The notes below the pieces were generated by a model. The model did no database searches and was not told where the DNA came from. It saw nothing but the letters and a program-made list of their open reading frames with translations. The position numbers and the translations under genes are program-made. From an uncultured beta proteobacterium (GTDB lineage: Bacteria > Pseudomonadota > Gammaproteobacteria > Burkholderiales > Rhodocyclaceae): a stretch of 5,014 nucleotides of DNA. This document shows positions 1 through 5,014 of the stretch, in pieces. The DNA lies in assembly GCA_903930395.1 (NCBI GenBank), contig CAIYYE010000287.1:1-5014 (forward strand), in the 5' to 3' direction. Each line of letters begins with the position of its first letter. Positions within the stretch are counted from its first letter, which is position 1.

Positions 1-25
1 GCTCATCTGTAAATCTGGAGACATC

Positions 26-346
26 ATGTCCGACGTTCAGCAACGCATCCACGCCACCGTGACCGGCAACCCGGTTGTTCTCTACATGAAGGGCGATGCC
101 CGCTTCCCGCAGTGCGGCTTTTCGGCCACTGCCGTGCAGATCCTCAAGGTCTGCGGCGTCGAGGATTTCGTCACCGTCAATGTGCTGGCCGACGAGGAAA
201 TCCGCAATGGCGTCAAGGAATACGCCAACTGGCCGACCATCCCGCAGCTCTACATCAAGGGCGAATTCGTCGGCGGCTGCGACATCATGAAAGAGATGTA
301 CCAGACCGGTGAACTGCAGCAGTTGCTGGAAGGCATCGCAGCCTGA
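26..346 (+). CDS. grxD: Monothiol glutaredoxin, Grx4/GrxD family (CGFS type)
   Basis: This 106-aa cytosolic protein is a complete monothiol glutaredoxin. The family binds a [2Fe-2S] cluster between two subunits with glutathione, and moves clusters to apo-proteins, often with BolA partners. Visible motifs are the active-site CGFS at residues 30-33 preceded by FPQ, the glutathione-binding WPTIPQ with its cis-Pro at 73, and the GGCD motif at 83-86. All are standard for single-domain Grx4 proteins, and the length is normal. The start at 26 follows a good ribosome site (TGGAGA at 16-21, about 5 nt away). The frame stays open to the window edge, but MSDVQQRI is a typical N-terminus for the family. 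A TAA in another frame at 10-12 could be the end of an upstream gene, in which case grxD would be a downstream operon member; this cannot be proved here. Transcription ends at the hairpin at 364-393. Confidence 0.97.
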   Translation: MSDVQQRIHATVTGNPVVLYMKGDARFPQCGFSATAVQILKVCGVEDFVTVNVLADEEIRNGVKEYANWPTIPQLYIKGEFVGGCDIMKEMYQTGELQQLLEGIAA

Positions 347-363
347 GTTTTCCCGGCTGCAAT

Positions 364-393
364 AAAAAACCGGAGCTGGTCTCCGGTTTTTTT
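364..393. terminator. Bidirectional rho-independent terminator between grxD and the OsmC-like gene
   Basis: A perfect stem of ACCGGAG (369-375) and CTCCGGT (381-387) closes a 5-nt loop. Six A residues (364-369) precede it and seven T residues (387-393) follow it, so it reads as a U-tracted terminator on both strands. It lies 18 nt after the grxD stop and 17 nt beyond the stop of the convergent OsmC-like gene, and so can end both transcripts. Confidence 0.93.
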
Positions 394-409
394 ATGACTC
401 TGGCAGCAA

Positions 410-787
410 TCAGATTTCGGCGACTTGGAAATCGATGCCGGGGCCGTTGGCGACGATGTCCTTGACCGCGCAATGCGCGATGCTCTCGAGGATCTTCGCC
501 TTCTGCTCGGCCGTGAAGTGGGCCGGGAAGCTGACTTCCGTCTTGAATCGGGCCAGGGTCAGCGGGCCGCCGGGGCCGGCGAAGGGCTTGCAGCCGATTT
601 CGATGCCGGCTGCCGGGAGGCCGAGTTCCTTGCAGGCCTTTTTGGCATAGACCGCAGCACAGGCGGCGAGCGAGGCGTAAAACGCTTCCAGCGGGTTCAT
701 GAGCGAACCATTCACGGCATAGTTGGCTTCATGCTTGGCGCTGCTCACCTTGATCAGTGGCGTGTTGTCGACGACGGTGGTGTACAT
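410..787 (-). CDS. OsmC-family protein (OsmC/Ohr-like thiol peroxidase fold)
   Basis: This 125-aa cytosolic protein belongs to the OsmC/Ohr superfamily, whose best-known members reduce organic hydroperoxides with two cysteines. The hallmark helix NPLEAFYASLAAC (31-43) carries the first cysteine, C43. The second, C106, lies in HCAVKDIV, where many relatives have HCPV. Substrate and reductant cannot be read from sequence, and the length suits the short OsmC-like (YhfA-type) group rather than classical OsmC or Ohr. The frame runs upstream to 964, but the start at 787 is preferred. It has an AAGGAAAA ribosome site on the minus strand (792-799) with 7 nt spacing, and it lies downstream of a TATAAT promoter that falls inside the longer frame. 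A start at 805, adding six residues, is possible but would leave that ribosome site inside the gene. The gene is convergent with grxD and shares its terminator. Confidence 0.9.
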   Translation of the reverse strand: MYTTVVDNTPLIKVSSAKHEANYAVNGSLMNPLEAFYASLAACAAVYAKKACKELGLPAAGIEIGCKPFAGPGGPLTLARFKTEVSFPAHFTAEQKAKILESIAHCAVKDIVANGPGIDFQVAEI

Positions 788-823
788 GCTGTTTTCCTTG
801 ATCATCAATATTAGTATTTGCTG

Positions 824-852
824 ATTATACGCAAGGGCCAATGTCTTGTCGT
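824..852 (-). promoter_or_regulatory. Sigma70-type promoter of the OsmC-like gene
   Basis: On the minus strand there is a perfect TATAAT -10 box (plus-strand 824-829). Seventeen nt upstream lies ACGACA (847-852), which matches 4 of 6 positions of TTGACA. Transcription would start near 817, giving a leader of about 30 nt with the AAGGAAAA ribosome site before the start at 787. The placement also argues against the longer upstream reading of the coding frame. Confidence 0.6.
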
Positions 853-864
853 CCCCTTGCCTGC

Positions 865-920
865 TTGGTGCGGGTTGTGCGTCGCACCAAATTGGCTCGA
901 GATTTTCATCCCTGCACCAA
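865..920. promoter_or_regulatory. Inverted repeat plus extra half-site, candidate operator or enhancer
   Basis: A perfect 8-bp inverted repeat, TTGGTGCG (865-872) and CGCACCAA (883-890), is separated by 10 nt. A third copy of the half-site, TGCACCAA, lies at 913-920. No U-tract follows on either strand, so it is not a terminator. The repeat is centred near 877.5, about 60 bp upstream of the inferred start of the OsmC-like transcript, a common place for an activator. It is also about 150 bp upstream of the sigma54-like promoter at 1003-1018, a common place for an enhancer. GCACC/GGTGC half-sites resemble those of NtrC, but the spacing and orientation of the two arms differ from the classical NtrC palindrome. 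The regulator is therefore unassigned. Confidence 0.4.
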
Positions 921-1002
921 CAACAGTCCGGATAAATTATCGAATTGCTTTGGGTGTGCGGCAAGCATCTGATTTATTGTTGTGTTTTTGCATTGCAGCA
1001 TC

Positions 1003-1018
1003 CGGCACGGTTTTCGCT
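1003..1018 (+). promoter_or_regulatory. Candidate sigma54 (-24/-12) promoter of the unknown gene
   Basis: The sequence CGGCACG-GTTT-TCGCT matches the sigma54 consensus TGGCACG-N4-TTGCW at 10 of 12 positions. It has the obligatory GG (1004-1005) and GC (1016-1017) at the required 10-nt separation; both mismatches are T to C. Transcription would begin near 1029, leaving a leader of about 30 nt that holds the GAGGGAGA ribosome site (1041-1048) before the start at 1059. I found no convincing sigma70 -35/-10 pair for this gene in the intergenic region. GG-N10-GC pairs occur by chance in GC-rich DNA, so this remains a prediction. Confidence 0.45.
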
Positions 1019-1058
1019 AATTCCGGGGGATAGTGTTCGAGAGGGAGAAATCCTCAGG

Positions 1059-1382
1059 ATGGAAAAGCAGATAGAAAGAGCCCAGTTTCTCGCCCGCTTC
1101 AAATTGCAGGTGAGGCGGACCATAGGCCAGTCGGTCGACCTGGACCGGCTGACGCGCGACCCGGCCTATGCCCGACAACGCCTCTCGGAAATCGAGGATG
1201 CGGCCGACGAAGAGGAGTTGCTGGTGTCGGTGCTGCGCATGCGCGACCTGCTGCTTCCCGTCGTGCCGGAAGCGCCAGCCGAGCCAGTGGTCGAAGCGGC
1301 CGTGGCCGTTATCTCGCCTGAAACGCCGGCACAGACGTCGGAAACCCGCAATTACCTGATGGGGGCGCGGGCCTGGCGGTAA
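1059..1382 (+). CDS. Conserved-looking hypothetical protein, 107 aa
   Basis: I do not recognise this protein. The first 68 residues look helical and highly charged, with basic residues early (RFKLQVRR, 13-20) and an acidic patch (EDAADEEE, 46-53) before a hydrophobic end (LRMRDLLLPVVP, 59-70). Residues about 71-93 form an Ala/Pro/Val-rich, probably flexible linker. The tail is short, TRNYLMGARAWR (96-107), and could be a conserved C-terminal peptide. There is no signal peptide, membrane segment or cysteine, so it is probably a soluble cytosolic protein. The start at 1059 follows GAGGGAGA (1041-1048, spacing about 10 nt). An in-frame start at 945 exists but would lie upstream of the putative sigma54 promoter and add a non-protein-like Cys-rich stretch. 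The gene stands alone, between the divergent OsmC-like gene and the convergent argH. Codon use resembles the neighbours, so it is likely a real gene. Confidence 0.75.
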   Translation: MEKQIERAQFLARFKLQVRRTIGQSVDLDRLTRDPAYARQRLSEIEDAADEEELLVSVLRMRDLLLPVVPEAPAEPVVEAAVAVISPETPAQTSETRNYLMGARAWR

Positions 1383-1389
1383 GTGCCGG

Positions 1390-1417
1390 GCGGGCATCCG
1401 GAGATGCCCGCTGTTTT
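1390..1417 (+). terminator. Hairpin terminator between the unknown gene and argH
   Basis: A perfect 9-bp stem, GCGGGCATC (1390-1398) with GATGCCCGC (1403-1411), closes a 4-nt loop and is followed on the plus strand by TGTTTT. It begins 7 nt after the stop of the unknown gene and reads as its terminator. On the minus strand the same stem closes with a C(UCCG)G loop of the stable UNCG class, 8 nt after the argH stop, but no U-tract follows on that side. For argH it may act as a 3'-end stabiliser or a weak terminator. Confidence 0.75.
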
Positions 1418-1419
1418 GC

Positions 1420-2805
1420 TTAAAGGCGCTGACGGGCGCGGCCGATGGCGGCCCTGACCTGTTCCGGGGCGGTGCCGCCGATGTGGTTGCGGCTGGCCAG
1501 CGAACCTTCGACGGTGAGTACGGCAAAGACGTCGGCTTCGACTTGCGGGCAGAAGGCGCGTAGTTCGTCCAGCGTCAGTTGCGGCAGATCGACGCCCTTG
1601 GCCTCAGCCGCCTTGACGGCATGGCCGACAGCCTCGTGGGCGTCGCGGAAGGGCAGGCCCTTCTTGACCAGGTAGTCGGCGAGGTCGGTGGCCGTGGCGA
1701 AGCCCTGGGTCAGCGCGGCCTTCATGTTGTCAGCGCGGACGGTGATGCCGCCGGCCATGTCGGCGAAGATGCGCAGGGTGTCGGTGACGGTATCGACAGC
1801 GTCGAACAGCGGCTCTTTGTCTTCCTGGTTGTCCTTGTTGTAGGCCAGCGGCTGCGACTTCATCAGGGTGAGCAGGCTCATGAGCTGGCCGTAGACACGG
1901 CCGGTCTTGCCGCGCGCCAGTTCCGGCACGTCCGGGTTCTTCTTTTGCGGCATGATCGACGAGCCGGTACAGAAGCGGTCGGCGATCTGGATGAAGCCGA
2001 TGCGCGGGCTCATCCACATGACCAGTTCTTCCGACAGGCGGCTGATGTGCATCATGAGCAGGGCGCAGGCGCTGGTGAATTCGATGGCGAAATCGCGATC
2101 CGAGACGGCATCCAGCGAGTTCTCGCAGACGCCTTCAAAGCCCAGTTGTTCGGCGACGAAGGCGCGGTCGATCGGGTAGGTCGTGCCGGCCAGCGCGGCG
2201 GCGCCGAGCGGCAGGCGGCTGACCCGCTTGCGGCAATCGACGAAGCGTTCGGCATCGCGCCCGAACATTTCGAAGTAGGCCAGCATGTGGTGGCCGAAGG
2301 TGACCGGCTGCGCCACTTGCAGATGGGTGAAGCCGGGCATCGGCGTCGCTGCTTCCTTCTCGGCCAGATCGACCAGAGCGCTGCGGAAAGCCTTGATCAG
2401 GACGAGGATGTCGTCGATGGAGTCGCGCAGGTAGAGGCGGATGTCGGTCGCCACCTGGTCATTGCGCGAACGGCCGGTGTGCAGGCGCTTGCCGGCATCG
2501 CCGACAAGGGCGGTAAGCCGCTTTTCGATATTGAGGTGCACGTCTTCGAGATCAAGCGACCATTCAAACTTGCCGGATTCGATTTCCTCGGTGACGACAG
2601 CCATGCCACGTTCGATGTCAGCCAGATCGGCGGCGGCGATGATGCCCTGTTTGGCGAGCATCCGGGCGTGCGCCAGCGAGCCGCGTATGTCCTGGCGCCA
2701 CATGCGCTGGTCGAAATCGACGGAAGCGGTGTAGCGTTTGACGAGATCGGAAACCGGCTCGGAGAAGCGTCCGGCCCAGGTGTATTGCGTGGCGTTGGAA
2801 GTCAT
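1420..2805 (-). CDS. argH: Argininosuccinate lyase
   Basis: This complete 461-aa cytosolic enzyme splits argininosuccinate into arginine and fumarate, the last step of arginine synthesis. It works as a homotetramer of the fumarase/aspartase superfamily, with active sites built from three subunits. The three conserved regions are present: the substrate-binding [13 protein letters not shown] (109-121), the [14 protein letters not shown] segment (154-167) with T160/H161, and the superfamily signature [11 protein letters not shown] (281-291) with catalytic S283 on the mobile loop. K288 and N290 are also in place. The N-terminal WAGRF (10-14) and the length are normal for bacterial ArgH. The ATG at 2805 lacks a strong Shine-Dalgarno sequence (only AAAGAC just upstream), but the N-terminus fits the family. 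It is divergent from the kinase gene across 45 bp, and I see no strong -35/-10 pair for argH. Confidence 0.98.
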   Translation of the reverse strand: MTSNATQYTWAGRFSEPVSDLVKRYTASVDFDQRMWRQDIRGSLAHARMLAKQGIIAAADLADIERGMAVVTEEIESGKFEWSLDLEDVHLNIEKRLTALVGDAGKRLHTGRSRNDQVATDIRLYLRDSIDDILVLIKAFRSALVDLAEKEAATPMPGFTHLQVAQPVTFGHHMLAYFEMFGRDAERFVDCRKRVSRLPLGAAALAGTTYPIDRAFVAEQLGFEGVCENSLDAVSDRDFAIEFTSACALLMMHISRLSEELVMWMSPRIGFIQIADRFCTGSSIMPQKKNPDVPELARGKTGRVYGQLMSLLTLMKSQPLAYNKDNQEDKEPLFDAVDTVTDTLRIFADMAGGITVRADNMKAALTQGFATATDLADYLVKKGLPFRDAHEAVGHAVKAAEAKGVDLPQLTLDELRAFCPQVEADVFAVLTVEGSLASRNHIGGTAPEQVRAAIGRARQRL

Positions 2806-2821
2806 GTCTTTGGTCTAGAAT
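2795..2821 (+). promoter_or_regulatory. Possible promoter of the algZ-algR operon
   Basis: TAGAAT (2816-2821) matches 5 of 6 positions of a -10 box, and TTGGAA (2795-2800) matches 4 of 6 of a -35 box. The spacer is a short 15 nt. The start would be near 2828, giving a leader of about 23 nt. The -35 element would lie inside the first codons of argH, because the divergent gap (2806-2850) is only 45 bp. The short spacer makes this a weak call, and the real promoter may differ. Confidence 0.25.
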
Positions 2822-2850
2822 CGGGAAATCAGGCGTAAATTGCACAGAGA

Positions 2851-3876
2851 ATGACAAGTATACGGCACTTTCCCGCGACTCACCCCTTGCCCGACTGGCG
2901 CAATTTCGGCGTCATGCTGCGCGTCCTGCTCGGCGTCAACCTGCTGGCTGGCCTTGCAGCGCTCCTCCAGTCGCCCGATCTGGCCGGCTGGGCGGCGCAT
3001 TATGTCGAGCTGGCAGCGGTCGTCGAGCCCCTGTTGCTGATCGGACTGGCCCTTCTTTCACTGCTGCGTGAGCTCCTGTGGCGCCTGCCGCTGCGCCTCG
3101 GTCAGCTTTGCGTACTGGCCCTCGCCGGTGGCCTGACGGCGATATTTTTCGGCTATGCGGCTGCGCTGGCGCTGGCCGATATGGGCAGCCTTATGCGCCA
3201 TGTTGTGCTCGCCATCGCAGCCGCCGGCATGTTGCTGGCCTATTTCGAACTGCGTTCGCGGGCCATCTCCCCGGTCCTCACCGAAGCCCGCCTGGCTGCC
3301 CTGAACGCACGTATCCGGCCGCATTTCCTGTTCAATTCGCTGAATGCCGTGCTGTCACTGATCCGCGCCCGGCCGCAGCAGGCCGAAGAGGCGCTGGAGT
3401 CCCTGTCCGACCTGTTCCGCGCCGCCATGCGCGATCCGGGGGAGATGGTCAGCATTGCCGATGAAATCGCCTTGAGCCGGCAATACCTGGCCCTCGAAAC
3501 GCTGCGTCTGGGTGAGCGCCTGGCGGTCGACTGGAAGATCGGCGCCATTTCGATGGACTTGCCGATTCCCCCGCTTATCCTTCAGCCCCTACTTGAGAAT
3601 GCGGTTTATCACGGCATAGAACCTTCGGCCGAAGGCGGTACGGTGAGTGTCATCATCGACCGCAAGGGCGACGAGTTGCACATCGCCATCACAAATCCAA
3701 CCGTCGGTCAGGCCCAGCATGCCGCTGGCAACCAGATCGCCCTGACCAACATCCGCGACCGGCTGGCCCTGTATTACGATCTCGAAGCCCGTCTGGAAAT
3801 CGAGACCGGTGACAACCGCTACGAGGTCCGTATCACCCTGCCATGCCAACGCCGCAAGCCCTCACCGCTCCGCTGA
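2851..3876 (+). CDS. algZ: Membrane sensor histidine kinase, LytS/AlgZ (FimS) type
   Basis: This 341-aa protein is a sensor kinase of the LytS-like His_kinase family. Four hydrophobic segments (about 20-40, 48-72, 84-108, 115-132) form an N-terminal membrane domain without a large periplasmic loop. A cytoplasmic kinase domain follows. The phospho-acceptor is H158 in RIRPHFLFNSLNAV, typical of the family. The N-box is LLENAVYHG (247-255) with N250. The usual DxGxG glycine box is replaced by TNPTVG (281-286), and the second glycine region reads AGNQIALTNIRDRL (292-305). I recall this degeneracy as characteristic of AlgZ relatives rather than damage. The start at 2851 has only a weak ribosome site (AGAGA touching the ATG), but the LPDWRNFGVMLR region (13-24) supports it. 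Its 3' end overlaps the response-regulator gene by 34 nt, so the two are surely co-translated partners. Adjacency to argH supports AlgZ over generic LytS. The signal is unknown. Confidence 0.9.
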   Translation: MTSIRHFPATHPLPDWRNFGVMLRVLLGVNLLAGLAALLQSPDLAGWAAHYVELAAVVEPLLLIGLALLSLLRELLWRLPLRLGQLCVLALAGGLTAIFFGYAAALALADMGSLMRHVVLAIAAAGMLLAYFELRSRAISPVLTEARLAALNARIRPHFLFNSLNAVLSLIRARPQQAEEALESLSDLFRAAMRDPGEMVSIADEIALSRQYLALETLRLGERLAVDWKIGAISMDLPIPPLILQPLLENAVYHGIEPSAEGGTVSVIIDRKGDELHIAITNPTVGQAQHAAGNQIALTNIRDRLALYYDLEARLEIETGDNRYEVRITLPCQRRKPSPLR

Positions 3877-4631
3877 AAGTCCTCATCGTCGATGACGAGC
3901 CGCTGGCCCGCGACCGCCTGCGGGCCTTGCTGTCCGACATTGCAGGGCAAATGCCGACCGAGGTCGTCGGTGAAGCAGCCAACGGCTTGCTGGCGCTCGA
4001 TGTCCTGCGTCAGCAGCCGGTTGATGTCGTGCTCGCCGATATCCGCATGCCCAGCATGGACGGCATTGAACTGGCCAGCCACCTCGGCCGCCTGGAAAAT
4101 CCGCCCGCCGTCATTTTCACCACCGCCTTCGATAACTATGCCGTGCAGGCCTTCGACCTCAATGCCGTCGATTACCTGCTCAAGCCGGTCCGCACCCAAC
4201 GCCTGCTCGCCGCCCTGCAGAAAGTGCCGGGCCCGCAGCCCGATGTCGCCCTGCTTGCCGGCATCGGCCATGAAGTGCGTGGTGGCGGGCGTACCCACCT
4301 TTCCTGTCATGAACGCGGTCGGCTCCTGCTGGTGCCGATCGGCGAGGTGCTCTACTTCAAGGCCGATCTCAAATATGTCACGGCCCGTACCGTCGAGCGC
4401 GAATACCTGCTCGACGAAGCCCTGACCCATCTCGAAAGCGAATTCGCCGAGCGATTCATGCGTCTGCATCGCGCCGTGCTGGTCGCCAAAAATGCCCTGG
4501 CCGGCTTCGAGAAAGCCGCCGGCGACGACGCGGAAGCCTACGGCTGGGCGCTGCTGCGCGGTGTCCCCGAAAAGCTCCCGGTCAGCCGCCGCCAGTGGGT
4601 GCCCGCCAAGGCCCTCGTCAAGAACTCCTGA
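3843..4631 (+). CDS. algR: LytTR-family response regulator, AlgR type
   Basis: This 262-aa cytoplasmic DNA-binding regulator pairs with the kinase just upstream. The receiver domain (about 11-127) has the acidic pair D17/D18, phospho-acceptor D66 in VVLADIRMPSMDG, T93/T94 in FTTAF, and K114 in YLLKP, so phosphorylation chemistry should be intact. The C-terminal LytTR domain (about 150-258) has VLYFKADLKYVTA (169-181), the FMRLHRAVLVAKNAL segment (205-219) and the LPVSRRQ end (245-251), all typical. AlgR in Pseudomonas controls alginate, twitching motility and virulence; the regulon here cannot be deduced. The start lies inside the kinase gene, with GAGG at 3823-3826 rather far away (16 nt), which suggests translational coupling. 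The next gene starts 20 nt after its stop with no terminator between. Confidence 0.93.
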   Translation: MPTPQALTAPLKVLIVDDEPLARDRLRALLSDIAGQMPTEVVGEAANGLLALDVLRQQPVDVVLADIRMPSMDGIELASHLGRLENPPAVIFTTAFDNYAVQAFDLNAVDYLLKPVRTQRLLAALQKVPGPQPDVALLAGIGHEVRGGGRTHLSCHERGRLLLVPIGEVLYFKADLKYVTARTVEREYLLDEALTHLESEFAERFMRLHRAVLVAKNALAGFEKAAGDDAEAYGWALLRGVPEKLPVSRRQWVPAKALVKNS

Positions 4632-4651
4632 AACCCCGCCGAGACCATTCG

Positions 4652-5014
4652 ATGCGCCAGACCTGCCCGCACTGCAACTACACCCGCAAGACCGACGACA
4701 CGGCCCCTGACTGGCAATGCCCGTCCTGCGAACGCGCCTATGCCAAAGCCGGCAGTCCCCTGCCACCCAATGGCTTCATCCAGTACGGCCCGGCGACGCA
4801 GCCGGCGCGCAGCGGCCTAGTCAAATGGCTGCTCATCCTGCTGCTCCTTGGCGGCGCCTTCCTCTACATCCGGCCGCTCCTCCACCCCCGCGTGCTCCAG
4901 CCGGCCATCGCCGGCATCAACGGCGAACAACCCGCCGTCGTCCTCTACGCCACCAGCTGGTGCGGCTACTGCAAAATGGCCCGCCAATTCTTCGCCGCCA
5001 ACGGCATTCGCTAC
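4652..5014 (+). CDS. Zinc-ribbon, membrane-anchored glutaredoxin/thioredoxin-like protein (5' part; runs off the window)
   Basis: The first 121 codons of this gene are visible, with no stop before the window end. The N-terminus has two CxxC pairs, CPHC (5-8) and CPSC (23-26), which make a small zinc ribbon. A Pro-rich stretch and one transmembrane helix (about 56-73, rich in Leu) follow. A thioredoxin-fold domain then begins with VVLYATSWCGYCKMAR (96-111), carrying the dithiol active site C104-G-Y-C107. The CGYC motif and the NGIRY that follows resemble glutaredoxin family proteins, so a thiol-disulfide oxidoreductase role is likely; its partner is unknown. Charged residues flank both ends of the helix, so topology is unclear. 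The ATG at 4652 has a weak GAGA ribosome site (4641-4644) and lies 20 nt after algR without a terminator, which implies the same operon. Confidence 0.85.
   Translation, partial: MRQTCPHCNYTRKTDDTAPDWQCPSCERAYAKAGSPLPPNGFIQYGPATQPARSGLVKWLLILLLLGGAFLYIRPLLHPRVLQPAIAGINGEQPAVVLYATSWCGYCKMARQFFAANGIRY

Noticed and set aside
1..25. End of an upstream gene
   Set aside because: A TAA at 10-12 in one frame is compatible with this, but three codons are too few to support a coding call.
425..814. 129-aa plus-strand frame opposite the OsmC-like gene
   Set aside because: It is a shadow frame in GC-rich DNA, rich in Gly/Ala/Arg/Asp, while the opposite strand carries the OsmC motif.
865..890. Inverted repeat read as a terminator
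   Set aside because: No T-tract follows on either strand and it lies between divergent, not convergent, genes.
788..964. N-terminal extension of the OsmC-like gene up to 964
   Set aside because: The added residues are Cys/Gln/Asp-rich with no family similarity, and they contain the TATAAT promoter and the ribosome site that fit a start at 787.
818..1033. 71-aa plus-strand frame ending in a hydrophobic, signal-peptide-like stretch
   Set aside because: It has a TTG start with no ribosome site, overlaps promoter elements, and the hydrophobic part is at the wrong end for a signal peptide.
945..1058. Upstream start for the 107-aa unknown protein
   Set aside because: No ribosome site lies before 945 and the added Cys/His/Phe-rich segment looks non-coding. 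The GAGGGAGA at 1041-1048 supports 1059.
1579..2838. 419-aa open frame on the plus strand opposite argH
   Set aside because: It is a GC-driven shadow of argH, with low-complexity Gly/Asp/Ala/His-rich translation and no recognisable domain. argH on the other strand is certain.
3819..4766. 315-aa open frame on the minus strand opposite algR
   Set aside because: It is antisense to a clear response regulator, its translation resembles no protein family, and it spans the algR/next-gene junction.

Overview
The window is GC-rich, densely packed bacterial chromosome with housekeeping-type genes. Protein sequences and gene order suggest a betaproteobacterium, perhaps of the Rhodocyclaceae (Dechloromonas/Azonexus-like). 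The main clue is argH next to an AlgZ/AlgR-type LytS/LytTR two-component pair, an arrangement known from Pseudomonas and seen in many beta- and gammaproteobacteria. The taxonomic guess rests on recall, not on a search. There is no sign of mobile elements, CRISPR, tRNA or rRNA.

Layout. (1) 26-346 (+): a monothiol CGFS glutaredoxin (grxD), followed by a clean bidirectional terminator at 364-393. (2) 410-787 (-): a short OsmC-family protein that shares this terminator. It is read from a recognisable sigma70-type promoter (perfect TATAAT) at 824-852. (3) 788-1058: a divergent control region with an 8-bp perfect inverted repeat (TTGGTGCG-N10-CGCACCAA), a further TGCACCAA half-site, and a good match to a sigma54 -24/-12 promoter facing right. 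(4) 1059-1382 (+): a 107-aa protein of unknown function, ending at a 9-bp hairpin. (5) 1420-2805 (-): complete argininosuccinate lyase, argH. (6) 2851-3876 and 3843-4631 (+): a four-helix membrane histidine kinase and its LytTR response regulator, overlapping by 34 nt and transcribed divergently from argH across only 45 bp. (7) 4652 to the window end (+): the 5' part of a membrane-anchored glutaredoxin-like protein with an N-terminal zinc ribbon, 20 nt after the regulator and probably in the same operon.

How the genes fit together. grxD handles Fe-S cluster trafficking, and the OsmC-like protein probably handles thiol or peroxide chemistry. argH makes arginine. The kinase/regulator pair is a cytoplasmic-membrane sensory system whose transcript probably continues into the thioredoxin-fold membrane protein. 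No strikingly new system is visible. The parts most worth a second look are the control region at 806-1058 with the unknown protein it appears to drive, and the zinc-ribbon/TM/CGYC protein downstream of the regulator.
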